From NCBI GenBank assembly GCA_029964075.1, contig CM057144.1, positions 12,485,281 through 12,549,280 on the forward strand: DNA of 64,000 nt, given 5' to 3'. Positions 1 through 13,000 of the stretch are shown in pieces. The translations under genes were made by a program, and so were the position numbers. The notes beneath the pieces are model-generated. The model saw only the letters and a program-made list of their open reading frames with translations. It did no database searches and had not been told where the DNA came from. How positions within the stretch are numbered: position 1 is the first letter of the stretch; every line of letters begins with the position of its first letter. Origin of the DNA: Patiria pectinifera (taxonomy: Eukaryota; Echinodermata; Asteroidea; Valvatida; Asterinidae).

Positions 1-2210
1 TTTTCTCAAAACAAGGCAGCAATTCATCCGGAAGCAAGAGGAACACTTATTAATACTCTAACGTGCGCAATTTTGAAGATTTGGGCAAAAATCATTCAAT
101 TTTGGAGAAAAGGAAGTCAATATTTTGAGCATTTTTCCTTATATTTTCCACGGAATCCCCCTTTAATAGCGCGTCCGTCCAGAAATCGATTGGGAATACG
201 TTTGAGGGCCCTTGCGGCATCTTTCTAGCAACTTTCAAGCCATTTCATTTTTTGGCCAAAATTGAAAAAAATACAAGGGGTTAACCTTACTTTTTAGTCA
301 AAATTGGCCAAAAATTGACTTTTCTCAAAACAAGGCAGAAATTCATCTGGAAGCAAGAGGAACACTAATTAATACACTAACGTGCGCAATTTTGAAGATT
401 TGGGCAAAAATCATTCAATTTTGGAGAAAAGGAAGTCAATATTTTGAGTATTTGTCCTTATATTTTCCACGGAATCCCCCCTTTAATAGCGCGTCCGTCC
501 AGAAATCGATTGGGAATGCGTTCGAGGGCCCTTGAAGCATCTTTCTAGCAACTTTCAAGCCATTTCATTTTTTGGCCAAAATTGAAAAAAATACAAGGGG
601 TTAACCTTACTTTTTAGTCAAAATTGGCCAAAAATTGACTTTTCTCAAAACAAGGCAGAAATTCATCTGGAAGCAAGAGGAACACTAATTAATACTCTAA
701 CGTGCGCAATTTTGAAGATTTGGGCAAAAATCATTCAATTTTGGAGAAAAGGAAGTCAATATTTTGAGTATTTTTCCTTATATTTTCCGCGAAATCCCCC
801 TTTAATAGCGCGTCCGTCCAGAAATCGATTGGGAATACGTTTGAGGGCCCTTGCGGCATCTTTCTAGCAACTTTCAAGCCATTTCATTTTTTGGCCAAAA
901 TTGAAAAAAATACAAGGGGTTAACCTTACTTTTTAGTCAAAATTGGCCAAAAATTGACTTTTCTCAAAACAAGGCAGAAATTCATCTGGAAGCAAGAGGA
1001 ACACTAATTAATACACTAACGTGCGCAATTTTGAAGATTTGGGCAAAAATCATTCAATTTTGGAGAAAAGGAAGTCAATATTTTGAGTATTTGTCCTTAT
1101 ATTTTCCACGGAATCCCCCCTTTAATAGCGCGTCCGTCCAGAAATCGATTGGGAATGCGTTCGAGGGCCCTTGAAGCATCTTTCTAGCAACTTTCAAGCC
1201 ATTTCATTTTTTGGCCAAAATTGAAAAAAATACAAGGGGTTAACCTTACTTTTTAGTCAAAATTGGCCAAAAATTGACTTTTCTCAAAACAAGGCAGAAA
1301 TTCATCTGGAAGCAAGAGGAACACTAATTAATACTCTAACGTGCGCAATTTTGAAGATTTGGGCAAAAATCATTCAATTTTGGAGAAAAGGAAGTCAATA
1401 TTTTGAGTATTTTTCCTTATATTTTCCGCGAAATCCCCCCTTTAATAGCGCGTCCGTCCAGAAATCGATTGGGAATGCGTTCGAGGGCCCGTGAGCCATC
1501 TTTTTAGCAACTTTCAAGCGATTTCATTTTTTGGCCAAAATTGAAAAAAATACAAGGGGTTAACCTTACTTTTTTAGTCAAAATTGGCCAAAAATTGACT
1601 TTTCTCAAAACAAGGCAGCAATTCATCCGAAAGCAAGAGGAACACTTATTAATACTCTAACGTGCGCAATTTTGAAGATTTGGGCAAAAATCATTCAATT
1701 TTGGAGAAAAGGAAGTCAATATTTTGAGCATTTTTCCTTATATTTTCCACGGAATCCCCCTTTAATAGCGCGTCCGTCCAGAAATCGATTGGGAATGCGT
1801 TTGAGGGCCCTTGAGGCATCTTTCTAGCAACTTTCAAGCCATTTCATTTTTTGGCCAAAATTGAAAAAATATACAAGGGGTTAACCTTACTTTTTAGTCA
1901 AAATTGGCCTAAAATTGACTTTTCTCAAAACAAGGCAGAAATTCATCTGGAAGCAAGAGGAACACTAATTAATACTCTAACGTGCGCAATTTTGAAGATT
2001 TGGGCAAAAATCATTCAATTTTGGAGAAAAGGAAGTCAATATTTTGAGTATTTTTCCTTATATTTTCCACGGAATCCCCCCTTTAATAGCGCGTCCGTCC
2101 AGAAATCGATTGGGAATGCGTTCGAGGGCCCTTGAAGCATCTTTCTAGCAACTTTCAAGCGATTTCATTTTTTGGCCAAAATTTGAAAAAAATACAAGTG
2201 GTTAACCTTA

Positions 2211-2402
2211 CAAAATATTGACTTCCTTTTCTCCAAAATTGAATGATTTTTGCCCAAATCTTCAAAATTGCGCACGTTAGAGTATTAATAAGTGTTCCTC
2301 TTGCTTCCGGATGAATTGCTGCCTTGTTTTCAGAAAAGTCAATTTTTGGCCAATTTTGACTAAAAAAGTAAGGTTAACCCCTTGTATTTTTTTCAATTTT
2401 GA
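2211..2402 (-). repeat. Inverted partial satellite monomer
   Basis: Between two forward monomers, about 190 bases read as the reverse complement of the monomer, from the gaagtcaatattttg block to the caattttga block. The left junction is abrupt, directly after GTTAACCTTA. The right junction is fused to a transposon fragment. It is the only reversed piece seen in the array. Confidence 0.93.
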
Positions 2403-2467
2403 TCGACGCGCATGCTTAAAATCGACGCGCGCGCTGACCAGAGACCGACATATTTTTTTTTTTGGCC
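2403..2467. mobile_element. Terminal fragment of a TAA-flanked MITE inside the satellite
   Basis: This segment matches the right end of the complete element at 12859-13189, including ctgaccagagaccgac, a T-run and the terminal GGCC. It is followed by TAACC, the ordinary satellite sequence at a GTTAACC box. It therefore looks like an element that inserted at TAA in a monomer and later lost its other end at the inversion breakpoint. TAA target sites and GG-starting ends fit the PIF/Harbinger superfamily, which is an inference. Confidence 0.8.
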
Positions 2468-5400
2468 TAACCTTACTTTTTTAGTCAAAATTGGGCAAAA
2501 ATTGACTTTTCTCGAAACCAGGCAGAAATTCATCTGGAAGCAAGAAGAACATAAATCAATACTCTAACATGCACAAAATATGAAGATTTGGGCAAAAATC
2601 ATTCAATTTTGGAGAAAAGAAAGTCAATATTTTGAGTATTTGTTCGTTATATTTTCCACGGAATTCCCCCTTTAATAGCGCGTCCGTCCAGAAATCGATT
2701 GGGAATGCGTTCGAGGGCCCTTGAGGCATCTTTCTAGCAACTTTCAAGCCATTTCATTTTTTAGCCAAAATTGATAAAAATACAAGGGGTTAACCTTACT
2801 TTTTAGTCAAAATTGGCCAAAAATTGACTTTTCTCAAAACAAGGCAGAAATTCATCTGGAAGCAAGAGGAACACTAATTAATACTCTAACGTGCGCAATT
2901 TTGAAGATTTGGGCAAAAATCATTCAATTTTGGAGAAAAGGAAGTCAATATTTTGAGTATTTTTCCTTATATTTTCCACGGAAACCCCCCTTTAATAGCG
3001 CGTCCGTCCAGAATTCGATTGGGAATGCGTTCGAGGGCCCTTGAGGCATCTTTCTAGCAACTTTCAAGCGATTTCATTTTTTGGCCAAAATTGAAAAAAA
3101 TACAAGGGGTTAACCTTACTTTTTTAGTCAAAATTGGCCAAAAATTGACTTTTCTCAAAACAAGGCAGCAATTCATCTGGAAGCAAGAGGAACACTAATT
3201 AATACTCTAACGTGCGCAATTTTGAAGATTTGGGCAAAAATCATTCAATTTTGGAGAAAAGGAAGTCAATATTTTGAGTATTTTTCCTTATATTTTCCAC
3301 GAAATCCCCCCTTTAATAGCGCGTCCGTCCAGAAATCGATTGGGAATACGTTTGAGGGCCCTTGCGGCATCTTTCTAGCAACTTTCAAGCCATTTCATTT
3401 TTTGGCCAAAATTGAAAAAAATACAAGGGGTTAACCTTACTTTTTAGTCAAAATTGGCCAAAAATTGACTTTTCTCAAAACAAGGCAGAAATTCATCTGG
3501 AAGCAAGAGGAACACTAATTAATACACTAACGTGCGCAATATTGAAGATTTGGGCAAAAATCATTCAATTTTGGAGAAAAGGAAGTCAATATTTTGAGTA
3601 TTTGTCCTTATATTTTCCACGGAATCCCCCCTTTAATAGCGCGTCCGACCAGAAATCGATTGGGAATGCGTTCGAGGGTCCTTGAAGCATCTTTCTAGCA
3701 ACTTTCAAGCCATTTCATTTTTTGGCCAAAATTGAAAAAAATACAAGGGGTTAACCTTACTTTTTAGTCAAAATTGGCCAAAAATTGACTTTTCTCAAAA
3801 CAAGGCAGAAATTCATCTGGAAGCAAGAGGAACACTAATTAATACTCTAACGTGCGCAATTTTGAAGATTTGGGCAAAAATCATTCAATTTTGGAGAAAA
3901 GGAAGTCAATATTTTGAGTATTTTTCCTTATATTTTCCACGAAATCCCCCCTTTAATAGCGCGTCCGTCCAGAAATCGATTGGGAATGCGTTCGAGGGCC
4001 CGTGAGCCATCTTTTTAGCAACTTTCAAGCGATTTCATTTTTTGGCCAAAATTGAAAAAAATACAAGGGGTTAACCTTACTTTTTTAGTCAAAATTGGCC
4101 AAAAATTGACTTTTCTCAAAACAAGGCAGCAATTCATCCGAAAGCAAGAGGAACACTTATTAATACTCTAACGTGCGCAATTTTGAAGATTTGGGCAAAA
4201 ATCATTCAATTTTGGAGAAAAGGAAGTCAATATTTTGAGCATTTTTCCTTATATTTTCCACGGAATCCCCCTTTAATAGCGCGTCCGTCCAGAAATCGAT
4301 TGGGAATGCGTTTGAGGGCCCTTGAGGCATCTTTCTAGCAACTTTCAAGCCATTTCATTTTTTGGCCAAAATTGAAAAAATATACAAGGGGTTAACCTTA
4401 CTTTTTAGTCAAAATTGGCCAAAAATTGACTTTTCTCAAAACAAGGCAGCAATTCATCTGGAAGCAAGAGGAACACTAATTAATACTCTAACGTGCGCAA
4501 TTTTAAAGATTTGGGCAAAAATCATTCAATTTTGGAGAAAAGGAAGTCAATATTTTGAGTATTTTTCCTTATATTTTCCACGGAATCCCCCCTTTAATAG
4601 CGCGTCCGTCCAGAAATCGATTGGGAATGCGTTCGAGGGCCCTTGAGGCATCTTTCTAGCAACTTTCAAGCGATTTCATTTTTTGGCCAAAATTGAAAAA
4701 AATACAAGGGGTTAACCTTACCTTTTAGTCAAAATTGACCAAAAATTGACTCTGCTCAAAACAAGGCAGAAATTCATCAGGAAGCAAGAGGAACACTAAT
4801 TAATACTCTAACATGCACAATTTTGAAGATTTGGGCAAAAATCATTTAATTTTGTAGAAAAGGAAGTCAATATTTTGAATATTTTTTCGTTATATTTCCA
4901 CGGAATTCCCCCTTTAAAAGCGCGTCCGTCCAGAAATAGATTGGGAATGCGTTGGAGGGCCCTTGAGCCATCTTTCTAGCAACTTTCAAGCGATTTCATT
5001 TTTTGGCCAAAATTGAAAAAAATACAAGGGGTTAACCTTACTTTTTAGTCAAAATTGGCCAAAAATTTACTTTTCTCAAAACAAGGCAGCAATTCATCCG
5101 AAAGCAAGAGGAACACTTATTAATACTCTAACGTGCGCAATTTTGAAGATTTGGGCAAAAATTGTTCAATTTTGGAGAAAAGGAAGTCAATATTTTGAGT
5201 ATTTTTCCTTATATTTTCCACGGAATCCCTCCTTTAATAGCGCGTCCGTCCAGAAATCGATTGGGAATGCGTTCGAGGGCCATTGAGGCATCTTTCTAGC
5301 AACTTTCAAGCGATTTCATTTTTTGGCCAAAATTGAAAAAAAATACAAGGGGTTAACCTTACCTTTTAGTCAAAATTGACCAAAAATTGACTCTTCTCAA

Positions 5401-7300
5401 AACAAGGCAGAAATTCATCTGGAAGCAAGAGGAACACTAATTAATACTCTATCATGCACAATTTTGAAGATTTGGGCAAAAATCATTTAATTTTGTAGAA
5501 AAGGAAGTCAATATTTTGAATATTTGTTCGTTATATTTCCACGGAATTCCCCCTTTAATAGCGCGTCCGTCCAGAAATCGATTGGGAATGCGTTCGAGGG
5601 CCCTTGAGCCATCTTTCTAGCAACTTTCAAGCGATTTCATTTTTTGGCCAAAATTGAAAAAAATACAAGGGGTTAACCTTACTTTTTAGTCAAAATTGGC
5701 CAAAAATTTACTTTTCTCAAAACAAGGCAGCAATTCATCTGGAAGCAAGAGGAACACTAATTAATACTCTAACTCGCGCAATTTTGAAGATTTGGGCAAA
5801 AATCATTCAATTTTGAAGAAAAGGAAGTTAATATTTTGAGTATTTTTTTGTTATATTTTCCACGGAATTCCCCCTTTAATAGCGCGTCCGTCCAGAAATC
5901 GATTGGGATTGCGTTCGAGGGCCCTTGAGGAATCTTTCTAGCAACTTTCAGGCGATTTCATTTTTTGGCCAAAATTCAAAAAAATACAAGGGGGTTAATT
6001 GACCTTACTTTTTTAGTCAAAATCGGCCAAAAATTGACTTTTCTGAAAACAAGGCAGCAATTCATCTGAAAGCAAGAGGAACACTAATTAATACTCTAAC
6101 GTGCGCAATTTTGAAGATTTGGGCAAAAAGCATTCAATTTTGGAGAAAAGGAAGTCAATATTTTGAGTATTTTTTTGTTATATTTTCCACGGAATTCCCC
6201 CTTTAATAGCGCGTCCGTCCAGAAATCGATTGGGAATGCGTTCGAGGGCCCTTGAGGCATCTTTCTAGCAACTTTCAAGCGATTTCATTTTTTGGCCAAA
6301 ATTGAAAAAAATACAAGGGGTTAACCTTACTTTTTTAGTCAAAATTGGCCAAAAATTGACTTTTCTCAAAACAAGGCAGAAATTCATCAGGAAGCAAGAA
6401 GAACATAAATCAATACTCTAACATGCACAAAATATGAAGATTTGGGCAAAAATCAATCAATTTTGGAGAAAAGGAAGTCAATATTTTGGGTATTTGTTCC
6501 CTATATTTTCCACGGAATCCCCCCTTTAATAGCGCGTCCGTCCAGAAATCGATTGGGAATGCGTTCGAGGGCCCTTGAGGAATCTTTCTAGCAACTTTCA
6601 GGCGATTTCATTTTTTGGCCAAAATTGAAAAAAAATACAAGGGGGTTAATTGACCTTACTTTTTTAGTCAAAATTGGCCAAAAATTGACTTTTCTCAAAA
6701 CAAGGCAGCAATTCATCTTAAAGCAAGAGGAACACTAATTAATACTCTAACGTGCGCAATTTTAAAGATTTGGGCAAAAATCATTCAATTTTGGAGAAAA
6801 GGAAGTTAATATTTTGAGTATTTTTTCGTTATATTTTCCACGGAATTCCCCCTTTAATAGCGCGTCCGTCCAGAAATCGATTGGGAATGCGTTCGAGGGC
6901 CCTTGAGGCATCTTTCTAGCAACATTCTAGCCATTTAATTTTTTGGCCAAAATTGAAAAAAATACAAGTGGTTAACCTTACTTCTTTTTTTTAGTCCAAA
7001 TTGGCCAAAAAATGAATTTTTTCTGAACAAGGCAGAAATTCATCTGGAAGCTAGAGGATCATCAATCAATACTCTAACATGCATTTGGAAGATTTTGGCA
7101 AAAATCATCCCCATTTTTGGAGAAAAATAAGTTAATGTTTCTTTTAGCGATGTTACATTCAATTTTCGACGGAATTCCCCCTTAAATAGCTCGTCTGTCC
7201 AGAAATCGATTGGGAATATGTCTAAGGGCCTTTAGGCATCTTTCCAACAATGTTCAAGCAATTCATTTTTTACCTGAAAAAAAATCAAGGTATGTAAAAC

Positions 7301-8740
7301 ATACGCGATAAGATTACTTTTTCATTTTGTTTGGCATGAGAAACATCAACCTTGGGCAGACGTACAATATGACGTGTTTTCTTAAGGTTTTATATGAGAG
7401 AGACTTTTTCTAAAGCGTGCGTCTTCATATAGCCTACAAAATTATCATGATTACACATTGTGTTCGTTTTATGGGCCAGGGCCTTTATAATTATGTTGCG
7501 AATAGATTTCGATACAAGGTCGTCATATTCTTTCGATATCAATTGCGTCATATGATTTTAACAGTGCTTACGGTCCAGGAAAAGTTCAGTATGGAGTTGA
7601 AAGTAAAGTGTGGAGTTGAATCAAGCACAGATAATTACCATATACATGGTACATGTAGATGCAGGTGAAAATTGCGAGATCTTTTCCAACGTTAAAGGTT
7701 TCGCGTTATTCTCGCCTTCGGTAAAATGTACATCCACGTGTTATATATAATTGTAAGCGCCCTCTGTTGGCAGTGTTGGCCAATAATTTAGGAATTAAGA
7801 AGAAAAGCCGAAGGCTAACATGTATATTCGGTCAGCCACAACATGTTGTTCGGTTTATTTACTCGAGCGTATATTTGTGGAAAATGTACCAATTGGATCA
7901 CAGGGTAGCTGAAATCGCATTGACAGAACGCTCTTTTGAAGACTCAAAGGAGTTGCATGACCCCTGAATAGATGATTGATATACCTGTACACGGATCAGC
8001 TTTGCATTATACATACTGCTTTATCCCATTAGTACAAGGACGGTTACTCCAACTACCAATTCAGGGGCTCCATTTAGTTGCAACGAACCGTCACATTTTA
8101 GGAAGGGGCCTAGTGCCACGTTGCAGTCGTACCCGTGCAATAGGCAAACCACACAGCTTACAGTACAGTGCATCAACTGCAGACAGTCTAGGCATTATTT
8201 GGTTGAATCAAACCTACAGTTAAAAAAAGTCGTTGAAATGGTATTGCAGGTAAGAGCCGTCTTAATATATATTTAATTTAAAGCATTTAGTTTGTAATAG
8301 ACATATGCCTCCTGTAAATAGCTTATCAATAATGGATCGTTAGAATGTAGGTCTGGCTTCCCCTCCCCCTGTTTTGTCACAAAGGGAAATTGCACGCCTA
8401 TAGACAAGGCTCGATCACTCAAGGTTGTCTTGAGTTGTCGAACCTGCAACAGTTGGAGTATCGTATGCATGCTTTACCAACTGAGTAATCAAGCCCAATG
8501 CCTTTTATATTAAAGTGTGTCAGTTTGTCGGTGTTCATTCAGAAGTGATAATGTCGTCCGGGACCTTGCAAGGATCATTCCACCAGTCACGATGCTAGTT
8601 AAAATTATCTAAATCAGCTAGCTTGAGATGGTTTACTTAATCAAAGATGTGGTCGTCATTTTTTTGTTTAAATAATTCCTTAGAGGTTTCTGCTTTGCAG
8701 GCCTATGTGATTTCAAAACACTGCTCTTTGTTTTTTTACA
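7301..8740. other. Non-satellite intergenic sequence, no gene recognised
   Basis: Low-complexity AT-rich sequence lies between the satellite edge and the LRAT-domain gene. Several open frames of 60-83 codons occur but show no family signature or exon-like composition. A noncoding first exon of the LRAT gene probably lies here, because a good 3' splice site (T-run followed by ACAG) stands at about 8727-8741. Confidence 0.6.
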
Positions 8741-8770
8741 GCAAGCTTCTTGCGAAAGTGTGTTGTGAAA

Positions 8771-9406
8771 ATGTCCAACAAGGGAATAAAAAGTGACTGG
8801 TTTCCCAGTGGCCCGGATGGAGTGGAAGAGTTGAGGACGAGAGTTGAGCCAGGAGACCTATTGGAATTCAAATGCCCCTATTTCCGACACTGGGGCATCT
8901 ACGTGGGCCAAGACGTAGACCGTAGTCTCCGGGTCATCAACTTCCGTCGGCGGCCGTCTAAGGACCCGAACGAGGAGAACAAACGCCGGTCCCGGGCGAG
9001 CATATTCGCCCGGTCCCTCCGCTCCCCACACGTGGTGGAGGACACCCCACTCCGTGAGCTTCAGGGACGATACCGAGTCCGCATCAACAACGCCAAGGAC
9101 CAGATCTGGACGCCGTTCGGCGGGGGAGAAGTGGTTGAACGCGCCCGGGAAGAACTGAGAGCGGCCCGGTGCCGCGTCCGCTTCCACCTGATGCTCAGCA
9201 ACTGCGAGCATTTTGCCCACTTCTGCCGGTACGGTGTGCCGTGGAGTGGGCAGGTCGAGCGAACCGTCTTCCATTCATTCGCTCTCCATGCCTTCGCTGT
9301 CCAAGGTTTGCTTCGGGATGCAGTGGCCAGAAATTGCAACTACACGAACAGGCTTTATTTTTACCGATGGGACAAAAGTAATTTTCTCTTCTCAATCGCT
9401 TACTGA
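8771..9406 (+). CDS. LRAT-domain (NlpC/P60-like) protein, PLAAT/LRAT type
   Basis: The 211-residue protein starts at the ATG in tgtgaaaATGtcc; the open frame extends slightly upstream only without an ATG, just after a 3' splice site at 8741, so the coding region appears to lie in one exon. It carries the LRAT fold signatures: PGDLLEFKCPYFRHWGIYVG with the catalytic histidine at about residue 40, and SNCEHFAHFCRYG with the catalytic cysteine at about 145. Family members are thiol acyltransferases or phospholipases A1/A2 acting on phospholipids or retinol. The segment between the motifs (about 59-112) is unusually rich in arginine. PLAAT proteins are usually 160-170 residues with a C-terminal membrane anchor; here the tail (160-211) is longer and only mildly hydrophobic, so the exact subfamily is unclear. 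A donor-like GTAATT near 9380 leaves an alternative C-terminus possible. It is convergent with the fibrinogen-domain gene. Confidence 0.88.
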   Translation: MSNKGIKSDWFPSGPDGVEELRTRVEPGDLLEFKCPYFRHWGIYVGQDVDRSLRVINFRRRPSKDPNEENKRRSRASIFARSLRSPHVVEDTPLRELQGRYRVRINNAKDQIWTPFGGGEVVERAREELRAARCRVRFHLMLSNCEHFAHFCRYGVPWSGQVERTVFHSFALHAFAVQGLLRDAVARNCNYTNRLYFYRWDKSNFLFSIAY

Positions 9407-9529
9407 AATCATCCTACTCCGATTAATTTTTGGGATTTTTTTCTCCACAAGTCATCAACTGCAGTTAGACGTTTGCTTCCACACTTTAGCTTGGTGTAGT
9501 ATTAAATATTAGATCGAGAGCATTGAGAG

Positions 9530-9535
9530 AATAAA
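9530..9535 (+). terminator. Poly(A) signal AATAAA for the LRAT-domain gene
   Basis: A canonical AATAAA lies 124 bases after the stop codon, in AT-rich sequence, at a normal distance for a short 3' untranslated region. Confidence 0.6.
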
Positions 9536-9540
9536 TTACA

Positions 9541-10042
9541 GAAAAGTTGGATTTTACGTAAGCGTAACCATATTTATTTTTGATTTTGGGATAAACACAT
9601 TTCAATTAAAAATATACATGTACTATACAATATTTTCCTACGCGATTTTAGCAGTAACAATAATAACAGTACATTAAAAAGTTGTTAATCATCCGTTATA
9701 AGTCTTTTTTTTGGGACGATCCACTGATATAAGCACCAGCTGTAAATCTGAAACAACTTGTGATTGAAATATTTGTCACGTTGTCTCCCCTGCAAAAATT
9801 TGCTTTTACATGTTTTACGTTTTCACTTTCAATAAAAGGTGAACAAGTGTACGTGTTTAGCGTCAAATCATGGCAGTATGAGGTCAGATGTGATGTCAAC
9901 GTTCTTTCTCGCACAATGCGCTCCTAAATAACCCAGTGCTCACACCGAACTGGAACGAAGCCGAGTTTTGGCAAAAGAGCTTCGTAGTACCGATTCGGCT
10001 CATACTTTTAGTGTTGTATGTACTGTGGTAAAACTTTTTATT
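9541..10042. other. Convergent intergenic spacer
   Basis: AT-rich sequence separates the 3' end of the LRAT gene (+) from the 3' end of the fibrinogen-domain gene (-). No coding signal or repeat was recognised; it presumably holds the 3' untranslated region of the minus-strand gene. Confidence 0.5.
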
Positions 10043-13000
10043 CTAATAGTAGAGAATCCTATCATAATGTACGGGCCTGATCATCATACGGAAAGTCTTG
10101 AGGGCGTAGGTAAATCCATGCCCCTCCCACGAACCCCAGGTGATGACGCCCCCGTGTAGCCCGGTAGCGTCCGCTCCGTAGATGTAGCGTCCGTTAGGGT
10201 TGGCCTGATTGCAGGCTAGGAACCAGAAGCCTGCCTGGCGGAGTTGGGCGCAGTTCACCTCGGCAGAGGCATCGTTGTCTTGATCCTGTGAGTTGGAAAA
10301 TATTACAATCTTAACTCTTCTTAACTCTGACGACCCAACAGTAAAATGGGTACCTGATTCGTTCATAATTCAGGGAACGGCGAGAGGAGAGGACTGGGCA
10401 CGGATATGGGACCTTTACCTTTTGCATTTTTGATAGGAATCATCCTCAATTTAATCGTCACTGTGCATTGCAGTCATTCCTTGTATCTTTCACCCGAGGC
10501 ATGATGCCCCATGTACAGGTGGTGTAGACTTAATTAGAGATAGGTGACACATTTCTATGATGCTAGCATGACTCCCTCAGTTTTCGAGTGATGTGAACTA
10601 AACTGTGGCATCTTTGGGGGAAATCGATATTCCTTTGCAGGCATTGACAAACATGTTTAAGTTTAGCATTAGGCAGCTCAGTTGGTGTGTGCTACCGCAC
10701 GAAGAATCAAAGAATAACGGAAACTAAACTTCGTGGTAACGGTGGGGGCGTCGACTGTGAAGTGTCCCCTTGGCAAGCGCTTGGTGGCGCACTCTTCCCT
10801 GGATCTCCTAATTATTATACTGTAATGCAACCTCGTCCCCAGGGTGTCGAGCAGTACGCGCCCACCACTACCTGCTCTCTCACCCTGGTATTGGATCATT
10901 TGCATGTGCAAGATTTTTGCAGACGTATGCAAATGAGGAACAGTCTGGTGCCTGGATATGCGTTAACATTAGCGTTTGTTTTTGTATGCGGTGTCTGGGG
11001 TAAAAACAGAGTCAATTCGTAGCAGCGCGAGCACGGCGTGAGTTACGAAAACACGATTTTTGAAATCAAACTGTTACGATCTTATCAAGACAACATGCAG
11101 TATCATATTTCATATTAATATGAGCAAATTGGAAAGGAAATTAGTATTTTCGAGAAGGCGTGGACGAATGATCGCGAAAACACGTACTGCACGTTGTGAA
11201 TATATAGCACCAAGTACAATTGCGGTATCCAATCAGGATACAGGAAGAAAGTTTCCTATCCAGGGTTTACTATTGGAAACGCGGTTGGAAATAAAGTAAG
11301 CACTGGGGACGAGGTTGACTGTAATGTATAAGTGGGTTAACTTACATGAGTACTGAAGAGACTGTTGTTGTGGTAGGAAAGGGAGTCCCCACGGTTACCA
11401 GCGATGTACTCGCCAAGTACCAGCCGATACTTGTCGTCTGCACTGCCGACCATGAAGCGATCGTACACAGCGTATCCACGCTCGTCATCCCAATCACTGA
11501 ACTCTGACATCGAGGAAAAATCAAATAAAAGCATCATTTTGCTTCCAGTGATTATTTGTCATGATATGTAAACTGTATTGTGCATAGAATTCGAATAATC
11601 GATTCTAAAATATCGAATACAATTCTTTATACCGATTCGCAGTTGGTAGGGGAGTCGTGCAGTCAGCCCGTGCAGTAGGTTGTTTCCTAGCCAGAAGTCT
11701 GACTCGAGCTGGCCGAAACCGTTGGCGTAGCTTGACCATTGACGATAGAAGTTCCTTGAACCGTCCTGCAGGGGAAGAAAATAACAAGGGTTACTCACAA
11801 GTATGGTACGATTGTGAATTATTGTCCATTCTTTATTCGTATGGTTGCACATGACATGGCCCGTCTCCACATCAGTCGTCACTTTAATTGCAGCCTGGAA
11901 AAAAAAGTTGCACTAAATAGCTAGACAGTAAATTACAAGTTAAGTCACAATATTAGCCAATAAGTGAACAGTTGCATGGTCATTTTCCATCTGCTGCTTG
12001 CGACCCGACCTTTTTTTTAAACTCATGACTTGTGATCATTATAAAACTGATGACTCGAAATTTGATTGACTTATAAATTACAACTGTGGCTTCTTATCTT
12101 TTAATGCTGGAAATGTGTTGTTATTCCATCAACTGTATTAAAATATAAATAAGTGTTAATGTTCTTACGATTGATTTGCAGTTTGACACTGATTTCTCGC
12201 TCCATCTTTGCATTACCTGTCTGTTCTGGATGACGGTCCATGCGCCCCCATCCGTGCTCATGTCACAGTAAGCCGGCACAGATTCCCCCTTCTTCCCCGA
12301 CCCTGGGGGGTTACTGATATCATACACACCGTCCTGCCAGTAACCCCAGACCCTCATGCAGCTACATCCGTCCATGCAGTTGGCACCTGCACGCCCAAGC
12401 AGCTCGCGGGGCGCGGACCGGCTGTCCGGCGGTCGGTGAACCGCAGCTGCAGGTCTGTCGTGGAGCTTCCAACGCGGTTTCTTCTTCTGGTCGACAGTGT
12501 CACTGTCATCGCCAGCGCCAAACAACGGCACATCGGTGACCGATGATGATGGTCTTGAAGCCTTTGAAGCCGAGTCCAAGTCGCCAGCAGATCTCCCACT
12601 CAGTATACCCAGCTTCGCACCTCTTGGCTTCTCCGTCTCTTTCACTGGTGGAGTACCTTCATCAGCTTCTGTCGTCCCGGTGATATCTCCCTCGAGCTTG
12701 CCAGGGAAATGCTCTACATCCCTGCTCCGCGTTTCCTCTGAATCCTTGGCAGGTGGAGAGTCGGTGACTTGGTTAGGATACAACGGCAAGGGTTTCTCCA
12801 AGGCTGTTAGTTCTGGTGAAAAGAAATCGACGATGAAAATGGGGTTTTTTTTGTCTAAGGCCAAAAAAAAATAGTCGGTCTCTGGTCAGAGTTTTTTGGC
12901 TTTTTTTTTCAAACTTAAATTGTACAGACAAGGTGGGTATTATTTTGCTTTTTTGTGTCCTCATCTACATTGGTGTCCTCCATAATTTGCCTTGGTGTCC

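Larger units (their letters stand above)
1..7300. repeat. Satellite DNA array, monomer about 320 bp, array edge
   Basis: About 22 tandem monomers of roughly 320 bp run from the window start (the array continues to the left) to about 7300. The phrase ttttctcaaaacaaggcag recurs near 1, 320, 640, 960, 1279, 1599 and 1921. Each monomer carries a GTTAACC box after a run of A's and a conserved CCAGAAATCGATTGGGAA block. Monomer variants recur in order: the set at about 640-2200 (variants with aatacactaac, cccgtgagccatc, attcatccgaaagc) reappears at about 3150-4690, offset about 2.51 kb, so there is higher-order repeat structure. The last monomers (about 6990-7300) are strongly diverged, as expected at an array edge. 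Open frames of 60-94 codons inside it are by-products of repetition, not genes. Confidence 0.97.

Noticed and set aside
1851-6278. Open frames of 60-94 codons inside the satellite, repeated several times
   Set aside because: They recur with every monomer, occur on both strands and show no codon-like conservation; they follow from the repeat.
8858-9339. Minus-strand open frames of 92-138 codons opposite the LRAT-domain gene
   Set aside because: They are antisense shadows of a GC-rich coding exon; the plus strand has the recognised family motifs.
12497-12874. A 125-codon plus-strand frame across the fibrinogen-gene exon 4
   Set aside because: It is the complement of the low-complexity linker; the minus-strand frame continues into a clear fibrinogen domain.
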